From: Brachyspira hampsonii
GTDB lineage: Bacteria; Spirochaetota; Brachyspiria; Brachyspirales; Brachyspiraceae
Reading direction: 5' to 3'
Length of the DNA stretch: 64,000 nt
Assembly (NCBI RefSeq): GCF_001746205.1
Contig: NZ_MDCO01000009.1
Location: 1 to 64,000 of the forward strand
The notes under the pieces: model-generated
Database searches by the model: none
Seen by the model: the letters and a program-made list of their open reading frames with translations, nothing else
Told to the model about the DNA's origin: nothing
Program-made: the position numbers and the translations under genes
In this document: positions 1-8,914 of the stretch, in pieces
How the letters are laid out: each line of letters opens with the position of its first letter
Numbering within the stretch: the stretch's first letter is position 1

Positions 1-1
1 T

Positions 2-169
2 TTGCTAGATAAAGGAGCCGATGTAAATGCTAAAGATGATAATTATGTTACAACTTTGATATTGGCTTCAGAAAAAGGGTATTTAGAAGTAGTAAAATAT
101 TTGCTAGATAAAGGAGCCGATGTAAATGCTAAAGATGATAATTATGTTACAGCTTTGATGTTGGCTTCA
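2..169 (+). repeat. Near-identical 99-bp ankyrin-coding repeat units
   Basis: Bases 2-70 and 101-169 match at 67 of 69 positions and lie exactly 99 bp (33 codons) apart. The first 51 bases are identical, including synonymous positions. This means recent duplication or gene conversion of whole ankyrin units rather than protein-level conservation alone. Confidence 0.9.
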
Positions 170-223
170 AATAATGGGCATTGGGAAGTAGCAGAATTTT
201 TAAAATCAAAATGGGCTAAATAA
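2..223 (+). CDS. Ankyrin-repeat protein, 5' truncated by window edge
   Basis: This is the C-terminal end of an ankyrin-repeat protein; the start lies outside the window. The reading frame opens directly with LLDKGADVNAKD, the hairpin and helix start of an ankyrin unit. It holds two 33-residue units (residues about 1-33 and 34-66) with the typical G-ADVNA, T-L--A and G--E-VK-LL signatures, then a short polar end at KWAK. Such proteins mediate protein-protein contacts. Without the N-terminus I cannot say whether it is secreted, membrane bound or cytoplasmic. The family call is secure; the role is unknown. Confidence 0.85.
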   Translation: MLDKGADVNAKDDNYVTTLILASEKGYLEVVKYLLDKGADVNAKDDNYVTALMLASNNGHWEVAEFLKSKWAK

Positions 224-306
224 TAAAATATATTTAAAATTTTTGTTCTTTGACAATTTACTATAATACTAGTATAATAAGCATACAACTATTTTTTAAG
301 GCTGGT

Positions 307-1260
307 ATGGAATATTCAGAGTATCTTGAAAAACTTAAAAAAGAAATTATCACTGTTGATAATATGAACAGAATAAATGACTGCTATATAAGGTATTTAT
401 TTTCAGAAAAAGGTAATGAGAGAATAATACTTAGTTTTATAAATTCTGTTATGAAAAATATGAATTTCAAAACTTTTATAAAAGCTGAGATTCTTAATTC
501 TTTTAACTTGAGCAAATATTTAGAATCTAAAGAGTCTGTGATGGATATAAGATGCACTACCGACAGCGGAGAAGTTGTTATTATAGAGATACAGTCTCAG
601 GGCAATATTGAGTTTATTTACAGAAGTTTATTTTATTGGGCTAATGGTTATGCTGTGATGTTAAATAAGGGCGATAATTATAATAATTTATGTCCTGTAA
701 TAAGTATTAATATTTTGAATTTTAATTTGATGTATGATATAAATGATATTCATACATGTTATGTTTTAAAAGAGATTAAACATAACAGAATACTTACTAA
801 TCATTGTCAGCTTCATTATATAGAACTTCCTAAATTTAATTTTAATTCAAGTTATGATGAAGCGGAGAAAAAATTTTTATCTTGGTTAAAATTTTTTAAG
901 GGGGATAAAATGGAAAATTTATTGAAAGAGGATACTATATTTGAAGAGGTAAAATCAAAATCCGAATCATTTGTACATACTAATCCTTTAATAGATAGCT
1001 ATAGAAGAAAAGAGGCTGATGAATATTTTAATAAAAGAATGCTTGATTATGAATTAGCAGAAGCCGAGAGAAAAGGTATATCAAAGGGTATAGAAAAAGG
1101 TATAGAGAAAGGTATAGAAAAAGGTATAGAAAAAGGTATAGAGAAAGGTATAGAGAAAGAAAAATATGTGTTAGCTAAAACTATGAAGAATGAAAATCTT
1201 GATATAAAGTTAATAAGCAAAATAACTGGTTTAAGTACTGAAGAAATTTTAAAATTGTGA
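307..1260 (+). CDS. Rpn-family recombination-promoting nuclease / PD-(D/E)XK transposase-like protein
   Basis: The start is set at ATG 307 (MEYSEYLEKLKKEI). An upstream in-frame TTG at 250 has no ribosome site and adds residues atypical for the family. The protein is about 317 residues. A PD-(D/E)XK nuclease core is visible as DIRCTTDSGEVVIIEIQ, where the D and the E-x-Q pair form the metal site in the Rpn/PF12784 family, followed by the usual F-YR-LFYWANGY helix. Characterised Rpn proteins cut DNA and promote RecA-independent recombination. The C-terminus carries a charged KGIE tandem repeat and then a short helical tail ending ISKITGLSTEEILKL, typical of these proteins. It is probably cytoplasmic. 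Function is inferred from the family. Confidence 0.82.
   Translation: MEYSEYLEKLKKEIITVDNMNRINDCYIRYLFSEKGNERIILSFINSVMKNMNFKTFIKAEILNSFNLSKYLESKESVMDIRCTTDSGEVVIIEIQSQGNIEFIYRSLFYWANGYAVMLNKGDNYNNLCPVISINILNFNLMYDINDIHTCYVLKEIKHNRILTNHCQLHYIELPKFNFNSSYDEAEKKFLSWLKFFKGDKMENLLKEDTIFEEVKSKSESFVHTNPLIDSYRRKEADEYFNKRMLDYELAEAERKGISKGIEKGIEKGIEKGIEKGIEKGIEKEKYVLAKTMKNENLDIKLISKITGLSTEEILKL
1072..1155 (+). repeat. 12-bp in-frame tandem repeat (KGIE units)
   Basis: Seven consecutive 12-bp units of the form AAAGGTATAGAA lie inside the Rpn-type gene and encode one KGIS followed by six KGIE. Units differ only at GAA/GAG and AAA/AAG third positions. Copy-number change by slippage would stay in frame. 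Confidence 0.9.
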
Positions 1261-1361
1261 TTTTATAATTAAATATGTTTTAATAATTATGCATTTATTA
1301 AAATGTTTCTAAAAATATTTTTTTGTGTTATAATATTTGGCAATAAAAATAGGGCAGATAA

Positions 1362-2054
1362 GTGAAAAATAATATCATAGCTTTTATTAAAAGAAAAAAT
1401 GAGTCCATTCATACAACCGAAACTATATATGTAGCTTCTATACTTACTATGGTTGGCGGATTTGTAGATGCTTATACTTATATTACTAGGGGAGGCGTTT
1501 TTGCTTATGCTCAGACAGGTAATATAATATTTTTTGCTATGGGTTTGGTTAAAAAACAATTTAACGATACTCTGCATTATTTTATGTCTATTATAATTTT
1601 TGTTATTGGTATTTTTTTTGCTTTATATATAAAGCAAATTTTGAATAAAAGGAAGATTATTGAATTTGAATATGTTATTATATTAATACACTCTATTGTA
1701 CTATTTATAGTAGGATTACTGCCTCAAACATTTTCAGATACGGTGATTGTAGGAAGTATATCATTTATGTCGGCAATATTTATGATAACATTTAATAAGG
1801 TGGAAGGACTTTCTTATGTTACAAATATGTGTACAGGTAATTTAAGGTCTGCTTCAGAGAATATATTTAAATTTTTATTTAATAAAGATAAAACAGGATT
1901 AAAAAAAGGTTTGATGTATATTACAATATTATGTTCTTTTGCTTTAGGAGCTTTTTTAGGAACTTTATTTACTAATATATTTGGAATCAGAGCTATATGG
2001 ATTTCTTCTGCTTTATTATTGGTAGTTGAAAGTTTGATGTTTTTTGAAAAATAA
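1362..2054 (+). CDS. YoaK/DUF1275-family membrane protein
   Basis: A 230-residue integral membrane protein. After a short basic N-terminus, the segment VASILTMVGGFVDAYTYITRGGVFAYAQTGN (first membrane helix and loop, about residues 25-55) is the diagnostic DUF1275 pattern G-VDA-----G-----TGN. About five to six further hydrophobic helices follow, including an NMCTGNLRSA loop that resembles the TGN motif of the second half. Family function is not established; a transporter-like role is often assumed. The start is GTG 1362, preceded by AGGG about 10 bases upstream, and a TATAAT lies at 1329-1334. No operon partner is obvious, with 41 bases to the next gene. Confidence 0.8.
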   Translation: MKNNIIAFIKRKNESIHTTETIYVASILTMVGGFVDAYTYITRGGVFAYAQTGNIIFFAMGLVKKQFNDTLHYFMSIIIFVIGIFFALYIKQILNKRKIIEFEYVIILIHSIVLFIVGLLPQTFSDTVIVGSISFMSAIFMITFNKVEGLSYVTNMCTGNLRSASENIFKFLFNKDKTGLKKGLMYITILCSFALGAFLGTLFTNIFGIRAIWISSALLLVVESLMFFEK

Positions 2055-2095
2055 ATGTGTTTATAATTTTTTTATATAATTAAAGGATATTTATT

Positions 2096-2386
2096 ATGGA
2101 TAAAGATTATTATAAAATACTTGATGTTAATATATTTTCAAGCAATGAAAAAATAAAAAGATCTTATAGGGAATTGGCTATGAAATATCATCCGGATAGA
2201 AATCCTGGTGATGAAGAAGCTAATCAAAGATTTGTGGATATAAATGAAGCTTATGAGATTTTATCTAATAAAGACAGCCGCATGCAGTATAATATTAAAT
2301 ATTTATCTTCCAATAAGTATATTATTGGAGGATTGGCTGCGGCAGGCATTGGATTAGGTTTAATATTAGGCAGAAGAAAAAAATGA
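2096..2386 (+). CDS. Small membrane-tethered J-domain protein
   Basis: A 96-residue protein consisting of a J-domain (residues about 4-66) plus one membrane segment. The HPD tripeptide that stimulates DnaK ATPase is present ([10 protein letters not shown]), as are the flanking Y-ILDV and AYEILS elements. There is no G/F-rich or zinc-binding region. The C-terminus [21 protein letters not shown] is a glycine-rich transmembrane helix followed by a basic stop-transfer, so the J-domain should face the cytoplasm. It lies 43 bases upstream of dnaJ in the same direction. It probably recruits DnaK to the inner membrane, an inference from the architecture. Confidence 0.82.
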   Translation: MDKDYYKILDVNIFSSNEKIKRSYRELAMKYHPDRNPGDEEANQRFVDINEAYEILSNKDSRMQYNIKYLSSNKYIIGGLAAAGIGLGLILGRRKK

Positions 2387-2429
2387 TTTTTAATATTTAA
2401 TGATAAATTTTATACAGAGGATATGATAA

Positions 2430-3560
2430 ATGGCAGATAAAAGAGACTATTACGAAGTATTGGGCGTAGCAAAAACAGCTACTAACGATGAAATAAAAAA
2501 AGCATATAGAAAATTAGCTATGCAGTATCACCCAGATAGGAATCCTGGAAATAAAGAAGCTGAAGATAAATTTAAAGAGGCTACAGAGGCTTATGAGATT
2601 TTATCTGATGAGAAAAAGCGGGCTCAATATGATCAATTTGGTTTTCAGGGTGTTCATAGTGATTTTGCTGATGCTTATGGCAGAGGCGGTTTTGATTTCT
2701 CATCAATGTTTGGAGGTTCAGGCGGATTCGGGGATTTAGATGATATATTTAGTTCCTTTTTCGGAGGCGGATTTTCCGGAAGAAGTTCAAGATCTCAAAG
2801 AAGAGGTAATGATATAAGACATGATGTTACTTTATCTTTGGAAGATGCTGTTTTCGGAAAGAAAATGGAAATTAAATTAGATAAAAATGATACCTGCGAT
2901 GTTTGTCATGGTACAGGAGCTGAACCCGGTACAAAAACACAGACTTGTCCTACTTGCGGAGGAAGCGGCGAGGTTAGAATGGCTCAAGGCTTTTTCAGTG
3001 TAAGGAGAACATGCAGTAAATGTAATGGAAGCGGTTCTATAGTAACAACTCCTTGTAAGAAATGCCGAGGAACTGGAACTGTTAAGAAAAATAAAACTAT
3101 TTCTGTTAATATTCCTAAAGGTATTGATGATAATACTCAGCTTAGGGTAAGCGGAGAAGGCGAGGCTGTAGGAGGCGGAATAGCAGGTGATTTATATCTA
3201 TATATTCATGTAAGTCCGCATCCTTATTTTGTAAGAGATGGTATAGATTTAATAACAGAAGTAGGAATCAATATTGCACAGGCGGCATTAGGTGCTGATA
3301 TTTATATACAAACTTTGGATAAAAAGAAAGTGAAAATAAAAATTCCAGCTGGAACTAATAGCGGACAAATATTTAAATTAAAAGGAAGCGGTGCTACTCA
3401 TATAAACAGATCCGGTAGGGGAGATTTATTTGTTGTAGTGAATATAGATGTTTCATCTAAATTGTCTGCTGAGGAGAAAAGATTATTTAATGAACTTAAA
3501 AAGGTTATGCCTCCTAATGATGAGCCTGCTTTAAGAAAACCTAATAAAACTAATTGGTGA
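2430..3560 (+). CDS. dnaJ: Chaperone protein DnaJ
   Basis: Full-length type I DnaJ (376 residues), the cochaperone that delivers unfolded substrates to DnaK and triggers its ATP hydrolysis. In order: a J-domain with HPD (QYHPDRNPG); a G/F-rich linker ([16 protein letters not shown]); a zinc-binding domain with four CxxCxGxG motifs ([32 protein letters not shown]); and the C-terminal substrate-binding beta-sandwich domain. An AGAGG ribosome site lies about 10 bases before ATG 2430. No dnaK or grpE is in the window, so this is not the classic operon. The transcript probably ends at the hairpin just downstream. Confidence 0.97.
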   Translation: MADKRDYYEVLGVAKTATNDEIKKAYRKLAMQYHPDRNPGNKEAEDKFKEATEAYEILSDEKKRAQYDQFGFQGVHSDFADAYGRGGFDFSSMFGGSGGFGDLDDIFSSFFGGGFSGRSSRSQRRGNDIRHDVTLSLEDAVFGKKMEIKLDKNDTCDVCHGTGAEPGTKTQTCPTCGGSGEVRMAQGFFSVRRTCSKCNGSGSIVTTPCKKCRGTGTVKKNKTISVNIPKGIDDNTQLRVSGEGEAVGGGIAGDLYLYIHVSPHPYFVRDGIDLITEVGINIAQAALGADIYIQTLDKKKVKIKIPAGTNSGQIFKLKGSGATHINRSGRGDLFVVVNIDVSSKLSAEEKRLFNELKKVMPPNDEPALRKPNKTNW

Positions 3561-3578
3561 TAGTAAATTAATAATTAT

Positions 3579-3604
3579 AAAAGGGGGAATTATCCTCCTT
3601 TTTT
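3579..3604. terminator. Bidirectional terminator between dnaJ and the convergent glycosyltransferase gene
   Basis: The stem AAGGGGGA (3581-3588) pairs with TCCTCCTT (3593-3600), one pair being G-U, around a 4-base loop. A-runs lie on the left and T-runs on the right, so it can work on both strands between the two convergent genes. Confidence 0.8.
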
Positions 3605-4685
3605 AATTATGATTGAAGTTATAGATTAATTTTAATATTTTATCTGTATTTTGAATTTCATCTATTGATGACATAAATAATTCATAAGATTTGTTATTTT
3701 CAGTCATTTTTTTTATTTTTGATATTATTGATATTGGATTTTTTGAATTGTATATTAATGCATTTTTCTCATCAGATGCTATTTCAGCAGATGAGCTTTT
3801 AGCATCTATTATAGGCAATGTTTTATAATGCCAAGCTGCTATTAACTGAGTATAGAAAGAATCTTTTATATTATGTATTATCATGCAGTTTGAAGTTTCT
3901 ATTTCTTTTCCTATTTGTCTATTATCATCTTCATCTATAAATTCAACATATTGTTCTATAGATAATTTATGAATATTTTCTTTTAATTCTTTATCATATC
4001 CTATTATTTTTAATTTATATATATCATCACTTTCTTTCAGGTATTGGGCATAAGCTGCTGTACATTTGAAAATACTATCCTCTTTATTATAAAATATTAT
4101 TATTGATTTGTCTTTTTTAGATTTTTTATCATTATTAATAAATATATAAGGAGAGAAATAAGGCTGTATGATTTCTATATTTTTTATATCTTTATGTAAA
4201 TATAATAATCTTTCCTTTGTTTTTTTACTTCCGCATATTATTATATCAATATTATCAGTATGTTCATAATCCAATTTCATAAGTCTTTTATCTATTAATG
4301 TTGTTTTACTGTCTTTTTTCTCATGAAAATATAAATGATTTTGGAAATTTAAAGCATACCATATTATTACAGGTAATTTGTTTATTCTTTTTTTTATTAG
4401 AATATTTTTAGCCATAGATGCTGCTATATTCATGGGAAAATCTACAGCTATAATTGCATCAGAATTTTCAGCAATATTTGCTATATTATTTGCCGACTTT
4501 TTTAAAAATAATAAAGATAAATGTTTTCTTGTAATATAAGCAGGAAAATTCTTTGGAAATGATTTTGAAAATACTGTTATTTTTATAGATGATTTGTAAA
4601 AATGTTCTATCATATTAAGCATAAATTGATTAGATTTATCTTTTATATTACTAGCATTAGATATTAACACAATAATTTCTTTCAT
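3603..4685 (-). CDS. GT-B-like glycosyltransferase family protein
   Basis: A 360-residue soluble protein, probably a glycosyltransferase of the GT4/GT-B type. The N-terminal half shows Rossmann-like strands (KEIIVLISNAS, SDAIIAVDFP, LPVIIWYALN, IDIIICGSKKTKERL) and a phrase like IQPYF at the domain crossover. The second half starts with SIIIFYNKED and KLKIIGYDKELKENI, then VEFIDEDDNRQIGKEIETSNCMIIHN, which matches the acceptor-to-donor layout of GT4 proteins. The usual E-x7-E donor motif is degenerate (SFYTQLIAAWHYKTLPII), so the sugar and activity are uncertain. It stands alone on the minus strand and starts at ATG 4685, divergent from the TPR gene. Confidence 0.55.
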   Translation of the reverse strand: MKEIIVLISNASNIKDKSNQFMLNMIEHFYKSSIKITVFSKSFPKNFPAYITRKHLSLLFLKKSANNIANIAENSDAIIAVDFPMNIAASMAKNILIKKRINKLPVIIWYALNFQNHLYFHEKKDSKTTLIDKRLMKLDYEHTDNIDIIICGSKKTKERLLYLHKDIKNIEIIQPYFSPYIFINNDKKSKKDKSIIIFYNKEDSIFKCTAAYAQYLKESDDIYKLKIIGYDKELKENIHKLSIEQYVEFIDEDDNRQIGKEIETSNCMIIHNIKDSFYTQLIAAWHYKTLPIIDAKSSSAEIASDEKNALIYNSKNPISIISKIKKMTENNKSYELFMSSIDEIQNTDKILKLIYNFNHN

Positions 4686-4755
4686 TTTTTATCCGTCATA
4701 ATTAAAATATACCAAATTCCATTCCGATATTTGAAATGATAAATAAGGACTTGTT

Positions 4756-7509
4756 ATGAAAATAAATAAAATTTTATTTATAATTTTTACTATATATATT
4801 TCGGCATATTCTAGAGATATTTTACAATATCATACTGTAATGAGTGATAGAAATGCAAATATAACTTTGGAAAGTATAACTGTAAATACAAATAAAAATA
4901 ATTTAGCAACAAATGCTCAATATGATTTAAATAAAGAATTAGATAAAGTTAGAAAATTTATGCAAGACGGTAATTTTTTTGATGCAATTAATTTGTGTAA
5001 TTCTTTAGAAAATAATTATAGAGATTATTATGAAATATATTATCTTAGAGGGCTTTCATATTATAGAAGGGCTGATCTTTATTATGCTTCTTTAGATTTT
5101 AAAAAACTTTTATCTCTATACATAGAAGAAAAAGATCATAATATAGTTTATGGTATGATATTTGATTTTTTTGATACTATTAATGAATATGAGGAAACTT
5201 TAAGATTATGTATTACTGCATATAAAGCAACTAATAATCCTCATTGGCTTTTTTTAGCTGGTAATTCTGCTTTAAAAAATGGAGATGTTAAGAGTGCTGA
5301 TTATTATTTCAATGCTTGTGTAAAGCAAAATAATTCGTATGCAAATGAAGGATTTGGAGATATAAATTATTTGAATAAACAGTATGACAGTGCAATAAAT
5401 AATTATAGAAAGGTGAGATATTCTAATAATGAAGAAAAGATTAGAATTCAGACAAAAATAAGTAATGCTGCTGTGAAAAGAGAACTATATTCCTGGGATA
5501 AAAGTTTTTCATCTCGAAATTATACAAATGCAATAAATATATTAAATAATATATCTTCATATTCTTCTGATTATCCGGAAATAACAGTTGCTTTGGCTAA
5601 AACATATTTTGCTTTGGAAGATTATAATAATGCAAAAAGTATATTATTAAAACTTATTTCATCTGTAAGGGATTTTGATGAAGCTTATGCTATATTAGCT
5701 CAAATATATTTATATGAACAAAATGAAGCTGGGGCTATAAAAATATTAGAAACAGGTTTAGAATATACATATAATAAACCTAGATTATATGAGACATTTG
5801 CATCTATGTTATATGATTTAGGCTATAGTTATTATCCGGATAGAATAATATCTCAGATTCTTAATTTATATAATATTTCTGATGAAAATAAGATTGATTA
5901 TAGTAGAAGTTTGATAAGACAAAAAAAATATGATGAGGCTTACAAATTATTAAAATCCGTATCATCTTATAAAGATATAGTAGACGGTTTGTTAAATAAT
6001 ATAGAATATAATAAAATATTAGATAAGGCAGAGTTGCTAAAGCAGAAAAAGTATTATGTTGATATAATGCAGCTGCTTTCCAAATATAAATTTGTAGGAA
6101 ATGAAGAACAGATTAGAATAGGTTATATTGCTGATGCTTATAATAATTTAGGTTCTATAGATGAAGCTATCAATATATTAAAAGAAAATTTTAATTCAAA
6201 TACAATAAGTGTTAATAATGTTCTTCTACTTAGAAAGATGTTAGGTATTAGAGCTTCAAATAATGATACATCTGTTTATCAAAAGGAGAGAGATGCTATA
6301 GATATAAAAGCTACTGAATATTGGGAAGAGGAATTAAAATTACATTTGAATTTGGTTACAGATAGAATATTTGAATTTATTAGATTTAATCAATTTAATG
6401 AGGCTTTAGCTTATATATCTGATTTGAGAAATAAAAATTATGATGTTGCTTATATAAAACATATTGAGTCATTAACTTATGGGCTTTATGCTGCATATTT
6501 ATATGATAATAAGAGATATGAAGAAGCATCTGAAACTGCTGCTTTGGCTGTAAGAAGAAATAGAAGCAATTATGATGCTATTGCTGTTCAAAATGAAATG
6601 TATATAGATTCTTATTTAAGTTCTATTGGATATTATAATAATATAAGTGCTTATGTCAGTTTATCTTCTATTATGAAAGAGGTTTTGAGAATTTCTCCTG
6701 CTTATATAGAAAATAGAATAAGACTTGCCGAGGCATATATATATGAATATAATATAGAAGGATTTAACATCGTTAATAGAATTACTGAATATATTAATGT
6801 TAATGGCGGAAAAGATTTATTGTTGGGCAGTGTATATAATAGAGCTTATTTATATGAATATTCCATTCTATGTTATGATAGGGCAGCTAAATATATTGAT
6901 ATTAATCCTCTATATGCAGCCGAAAGTGCTGTTAATATAGATAATTATAATCCTTCTTCTGAGGAGCTTCAAAAGTTAATAAGTGCAAATGTTAATAATC
7001 CTGATAAACTTTATGCTGCTTCAAAGATTTATACCAAAATTGGTAATTATAGTGAAGCTTTAAATATAATTAATAATGCTTTATCATTTGATAGCAAGAA
7101 TATTGATTATATTTATCAAAGAGCATATATAAATGAACTTATGGGTAATACTAAATCAGCATTATCAGATTATGAAGATATAATGAAAATGAAAAAGAAT
7201 TATGCTGCTGCTAATTACAGAGCTGCTTTGATTTATCTTAACAATTTAAAAAATGATATGGATGCTGAAACTTATGCTTTAAATTATTTAGCTTTACTCC
7301 CTGATGATTACAGCGGATATAAACTTTTAGCGGATATTTATAAATTTAGGGCAGAAAAATATATAGATGGAAATACAACAAATTTACTTAAAGAGGCTTT
7401 GAATAACTATCAAACTGCTTTAAGTAAAGCTGTATGGGGAAGAGACTTAGAAAATAGAAATATAATATTAAAAGAAATTGATTATGTTCAAAATAAAATA
7501 ATAGAGTAA
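4756..7509 (+). CDS. Large exported TPR-repeat protein
   Basis: A 917-residue protein with an N-terminal signal peptide (KINKILFIIFTIYISAYS, residues 2-19, no lipobox). The rest is almost entirely helical TPR units, for example NFFDAINLCNSLENNYRDYYEIYYLRGLSYYRRADLYYASLDF near the start and GNYSEALNIINNALSFDSKNIDYIYQRAYINELMG near the end. TPR arrays act as scaffolds in complexes; here it would be periplasmic. Start ATG 4756 has AAGGA about 8 bases upstream. It is divergent from the glycosyltransferase and ends in a hairpin terminator. No enzymatic domain was recognised and the partner is unknown. Confidence 0.8.
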   Translation: MKINKILFIIFTIYISAYSRDILQYHTVMSDRNANITLESITVNTNKNNLATNAQYDLNKELDKVRKFMQDGNFFDAINLCNSLENNYRDYYEIYYLRGLSYYRRADLYYASLDFKKLLSLYIEEKDHNIVYGMIFDFFDTINEYEETLRLCITAYKATNNPHWLFLAGNSALKNGDVKSADYYFNACVKQNNSYANEGFGDINYLNKQYDSAINNYRKVRYSNNEEKIRIQTKISNAAVKRELYSWDKSFSSRNYTNAINILNNISSYSSDYPEITVALAKTYFALEDYNNAKSILLKLISSVRDFDEAYAILAQIYLYEQNEAGAIKILETGLEYTYNKPRLYETFASMLYDLGYSYYPDRIISQILNLYNISDENKIDYSRSLIRQKKYDEAYKLLKSVSSYKDIVDGLLNNIEYNKILDKAELLKQKKYYVDIMQLLSKYKFVGNEEQIRIGYIADAYNNLGSIDEAINILKENFNSNTISVNNVLLLRKMLGIRASNNDTSVYQKERDAIDIKATEYWEEELKLHLNLVTDRIFEFIRFNQFNEALAYISDLRNKNYDVAYIKHIESLTYGLYAAYLYDNKRYEEASETAALAVRRNRSNYDAIAVQNEMYIDSYLSSIGYYNNISAYVSLSSIMKEVLRISPAYIENRIRLAEAYIYEYNIEGFNIVNRITEYINVNGGKDLLLGSVYNRAYLYEYSILCYDRAAKYIDINPLYAAESAVNIDNYNPSSEELQKLISANVNNPDKLYAASKIYTKIGNYSEALNIINNALSFDSKNIDYIYQRAYINELMGNTKSALSDYEDIMKMKKNYAAANYRAALIYLNNLKNDMDAETYALNYLALLPDDYSGYKLLADIYKFRAEKYIDGNTTNLLKEALNNYQTALSKAVWGRDLENRNIILKEIDYVQNKIIE

Positions 7510-7515
7510 AATAAT

Positions 7516-7556
7516 AAAGCATAAAGTGCATATTGAAATCCCGCCTTTTATGCTTT
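7516..7556 (+). terminator. Rho-independent terminator after the TPR gene
   Basis: AAAGCATAAA (7516-7525) pairs perfectly with TTTATGCTTT (7547-7556), starting 6 bases after the stop codon. The loop is long (21 bases) and the T-run is short, so efficiency is uncertain. Confidence 0.6.
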
Positions 7557-7616
7557 TCTATGCTTTACTAATATAAAAGTGTTTATTAATTTTTTTACTT
7601 AATTTGTTAAAGCATT

Positions 7617-7771
7617 CCCACCCAAATTTTTATTATATTTTTATTTTTTACACCGCACGTTAAACAGTTCTTTATTAATAATTTAAATTATAATTATTCA
7701 TTATATTATATTTATAATTTTGTTTATCGTGCGGTAATTGCCGCAATAAATTTTTAAAAAAATTGGGCGGG
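7617..7771. repeat. Nested long inverted repeat in a gene-free stretch
   Basis: The 366-base gap 7510-7875 holds two nested inverted repeats. The outer arms CCCACCCAAATTTTT (7617-7631) and AAAAAAATTGGGCGGG (7756-7771) pair with two substitutions. The inner arms ACCGCACG (7652-7659) and CGTGCGGT (7728-7735) pair perfectly. Both G/C-rich arms stand out from the very AT-rich 70-base centre. I see no coding frame across it. It could be a remnant or non-autonomous mobile element, a structured RNA, or a double terminator; nothing in the sequence decides. Confidence 0.6.
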
Positions 7772-7875
7772 CAGCTAAAATAACAGTTAAAGTTAAAAAA
7801 TAATATAAAGAAGAAATGACATAAAATAATAGAAAGTCTATAGGGTGGGGATACGAGTGAGCATATTTTTTATGA

Positions 7876-8685
7876 TTAAAGTAAATTAAGTCTTTTTTCT
7901 ATTGCTATTCCATAAACTCGTTCATCATTATCTTTTATGGAAGCTTCAACACAATTATATATAAACTTTGTTGACTTTTTCAAAGCATTTTCTATAGTAT
8001 CACCTTTTAATATATATGCTAATAATGAAGCTCCGAAAGCATCTCCTGTACCCGGTATCATTATATCTATTTTAGGATAATAGCTAGTTATTATATTATT
8101 ATTTTTATAGCATAGACTTCCTATATTATCATCTTTTGAAACACTTGTAACGATTACTGTTTTCGGACCAATTTTAGAGAGTTCTATTGCCATGTCTTTA
8201 ACTTCTTCTTCATTATATTTTATAGAAGGATCTTTTCCTAATAATATAGCCAATTCTGTAATATTGGGTGTTGCTATATCAGCATATTTTATTAATTCTT
8301 TCATAGCATCTACATGATCATTAGACATTGAAGGGTATAGCTTACCATTATCACCAAGTATCGGATCTATAAGAATAGTTCCAATATTAAAACTCTTTAT
8401 TATATCTACAACAATATCAGGCTGTTTACCAGAAGCTACCCATCCTACATAAAAAGCATCAAAATTAGGTTTTCTTAATTTTAACTCTTCTACAATTTTT
8501 TCTAATTGTTCAGTTAAATCAAAAGCACAGAAAGACTCAAAAGCGGTATGATTTGAAAGTATAACACTGACAAGAGGTGAAACTTTGATACCAAAATGAG
8601 ATAATATGGGTATATTGACTGTTAAAGATGCCTTACCATAGGAGCATAAATCATTTAGAATCAGTACATTAAAGTTATTATTCAT
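7876..8685 (-). CDS. pdxY: Pyridoxal/pyridoxamine kinase (PfkB/ribokinase fold)
   Basis: ATP-dependent kinase that would phosphorylate pyridoxal or pyridoxamine in the B6 salvage pathway. The 269-residue form starting at ATG 8685 (MNNNFNVLILNDLCSYGKASL) fits the family; a longer frame starting at 8769 would overlap the upstream gene. Visible marks are the N-terminal NDLCSYGKASLTVNIPIL substrate loop typical of PdxY/PdxK, the central DPILGDNGKLY, and the ribokinase-family active-site motif PGTGDAFGASL with its catalytic aspartate. The stop codon of the small upstream gene is only 4 bases away, so the two are probably co-translated. Substrate preference among B6 vitamers cannot be read. Confidence 0.8.
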   Translation of the reverse strand: MNNNFNVLILNDLCSYGKASLTVNIPILSHFGIKVSPLVSVILSNHTAFESFCAFDLTEQLEKIVEELKLRKPNFDAFYVGWVASGKQPDIVVDIIKSFNIGTILIDPILGDNGKLYPSMSNDHVDAMKELIKYADIATPNITELAILLGKDPSIKYNEEEVKDMAIELSKIGPKTVIVTSVSKDDNIGSLCYKNNNIITSYYPKIDIMIPGTGDAFGASLLAYILKGDTIENALKKSTKFIYNCVEASIKDNDERVYGIAIEKRLNLL

Positions 8686-8689
8686 AAAT

Positions 8690-8914
8690 TTATTTAAATA
8701 TAATGAGAGCTTTGCTATCTGCAAGAACTTTATATCCGGATATTTGTGCAAAATATGCAAATTGTTCAAGAGTTATATCATATCTGTCTTCTATTTCTTC
8801 TTTAGTAACTTTCATTTTTTTACCGCCGGATAAAAAAGAATTAAGTTCAAATCCGCTAGTTCCAAATTTTCTTTCAACTTCTTTTTGAAATGGATTTTTT
8901 TTACCTCTTCTCAT
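8690..8914 (-). CDS. Small conserved-looking protein of unknown function, coupled to the B6 kinase
   Basis: A 74-residue soluble basic protein (MRRGKKNPFQKEVERKFG at the start). It has a good GGAG ribosome site on the minus strand and ends 4 bases before the kinase start. The second half (KVTKEEIEDRYDITLEQFAYFAQISGYKVLADS) reads as a small helical fold, perhaps helix-turn-helix-like, but I recognise no family. It is kept because of the ribosome site, tight coupling and normal composition. Confidence 0.5.
   Translation of the reverse strand: MRRGKKNPFQKEVERKFGTSGFELNSFLSGGKKMKVTKEEIEDRYDITLEQFAYFAQISGYKVLADSKALIIFK

Noticed and set aside
250-306. TTG start giving a longer Rpn-type protein
   Set aside because: No ribosome site precedes it and the extra residues are outside the family's usual N-terminus; ATG 307 is better.
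1287-1577. Minus-strand 96-codon frame over the start of the DUF1275 gene
   Set aside because: The plus-strand frame shows the DUF1275 signature; the minus frame has no ribosome site and no recognisable domain.
7617-7771. Insertion sequence with terminal inverted repeats
   Set aside because: No transposase frame, no target-site duplication seen, and the enclosed DNA is only about 125 bases; kept as an inverted repeat only.
8686-8769. Longer start of the B6 kinase
   Set aside because: It would overlap the coupled upstream gene by 80 bases and add residues not seen in the kinase fold.
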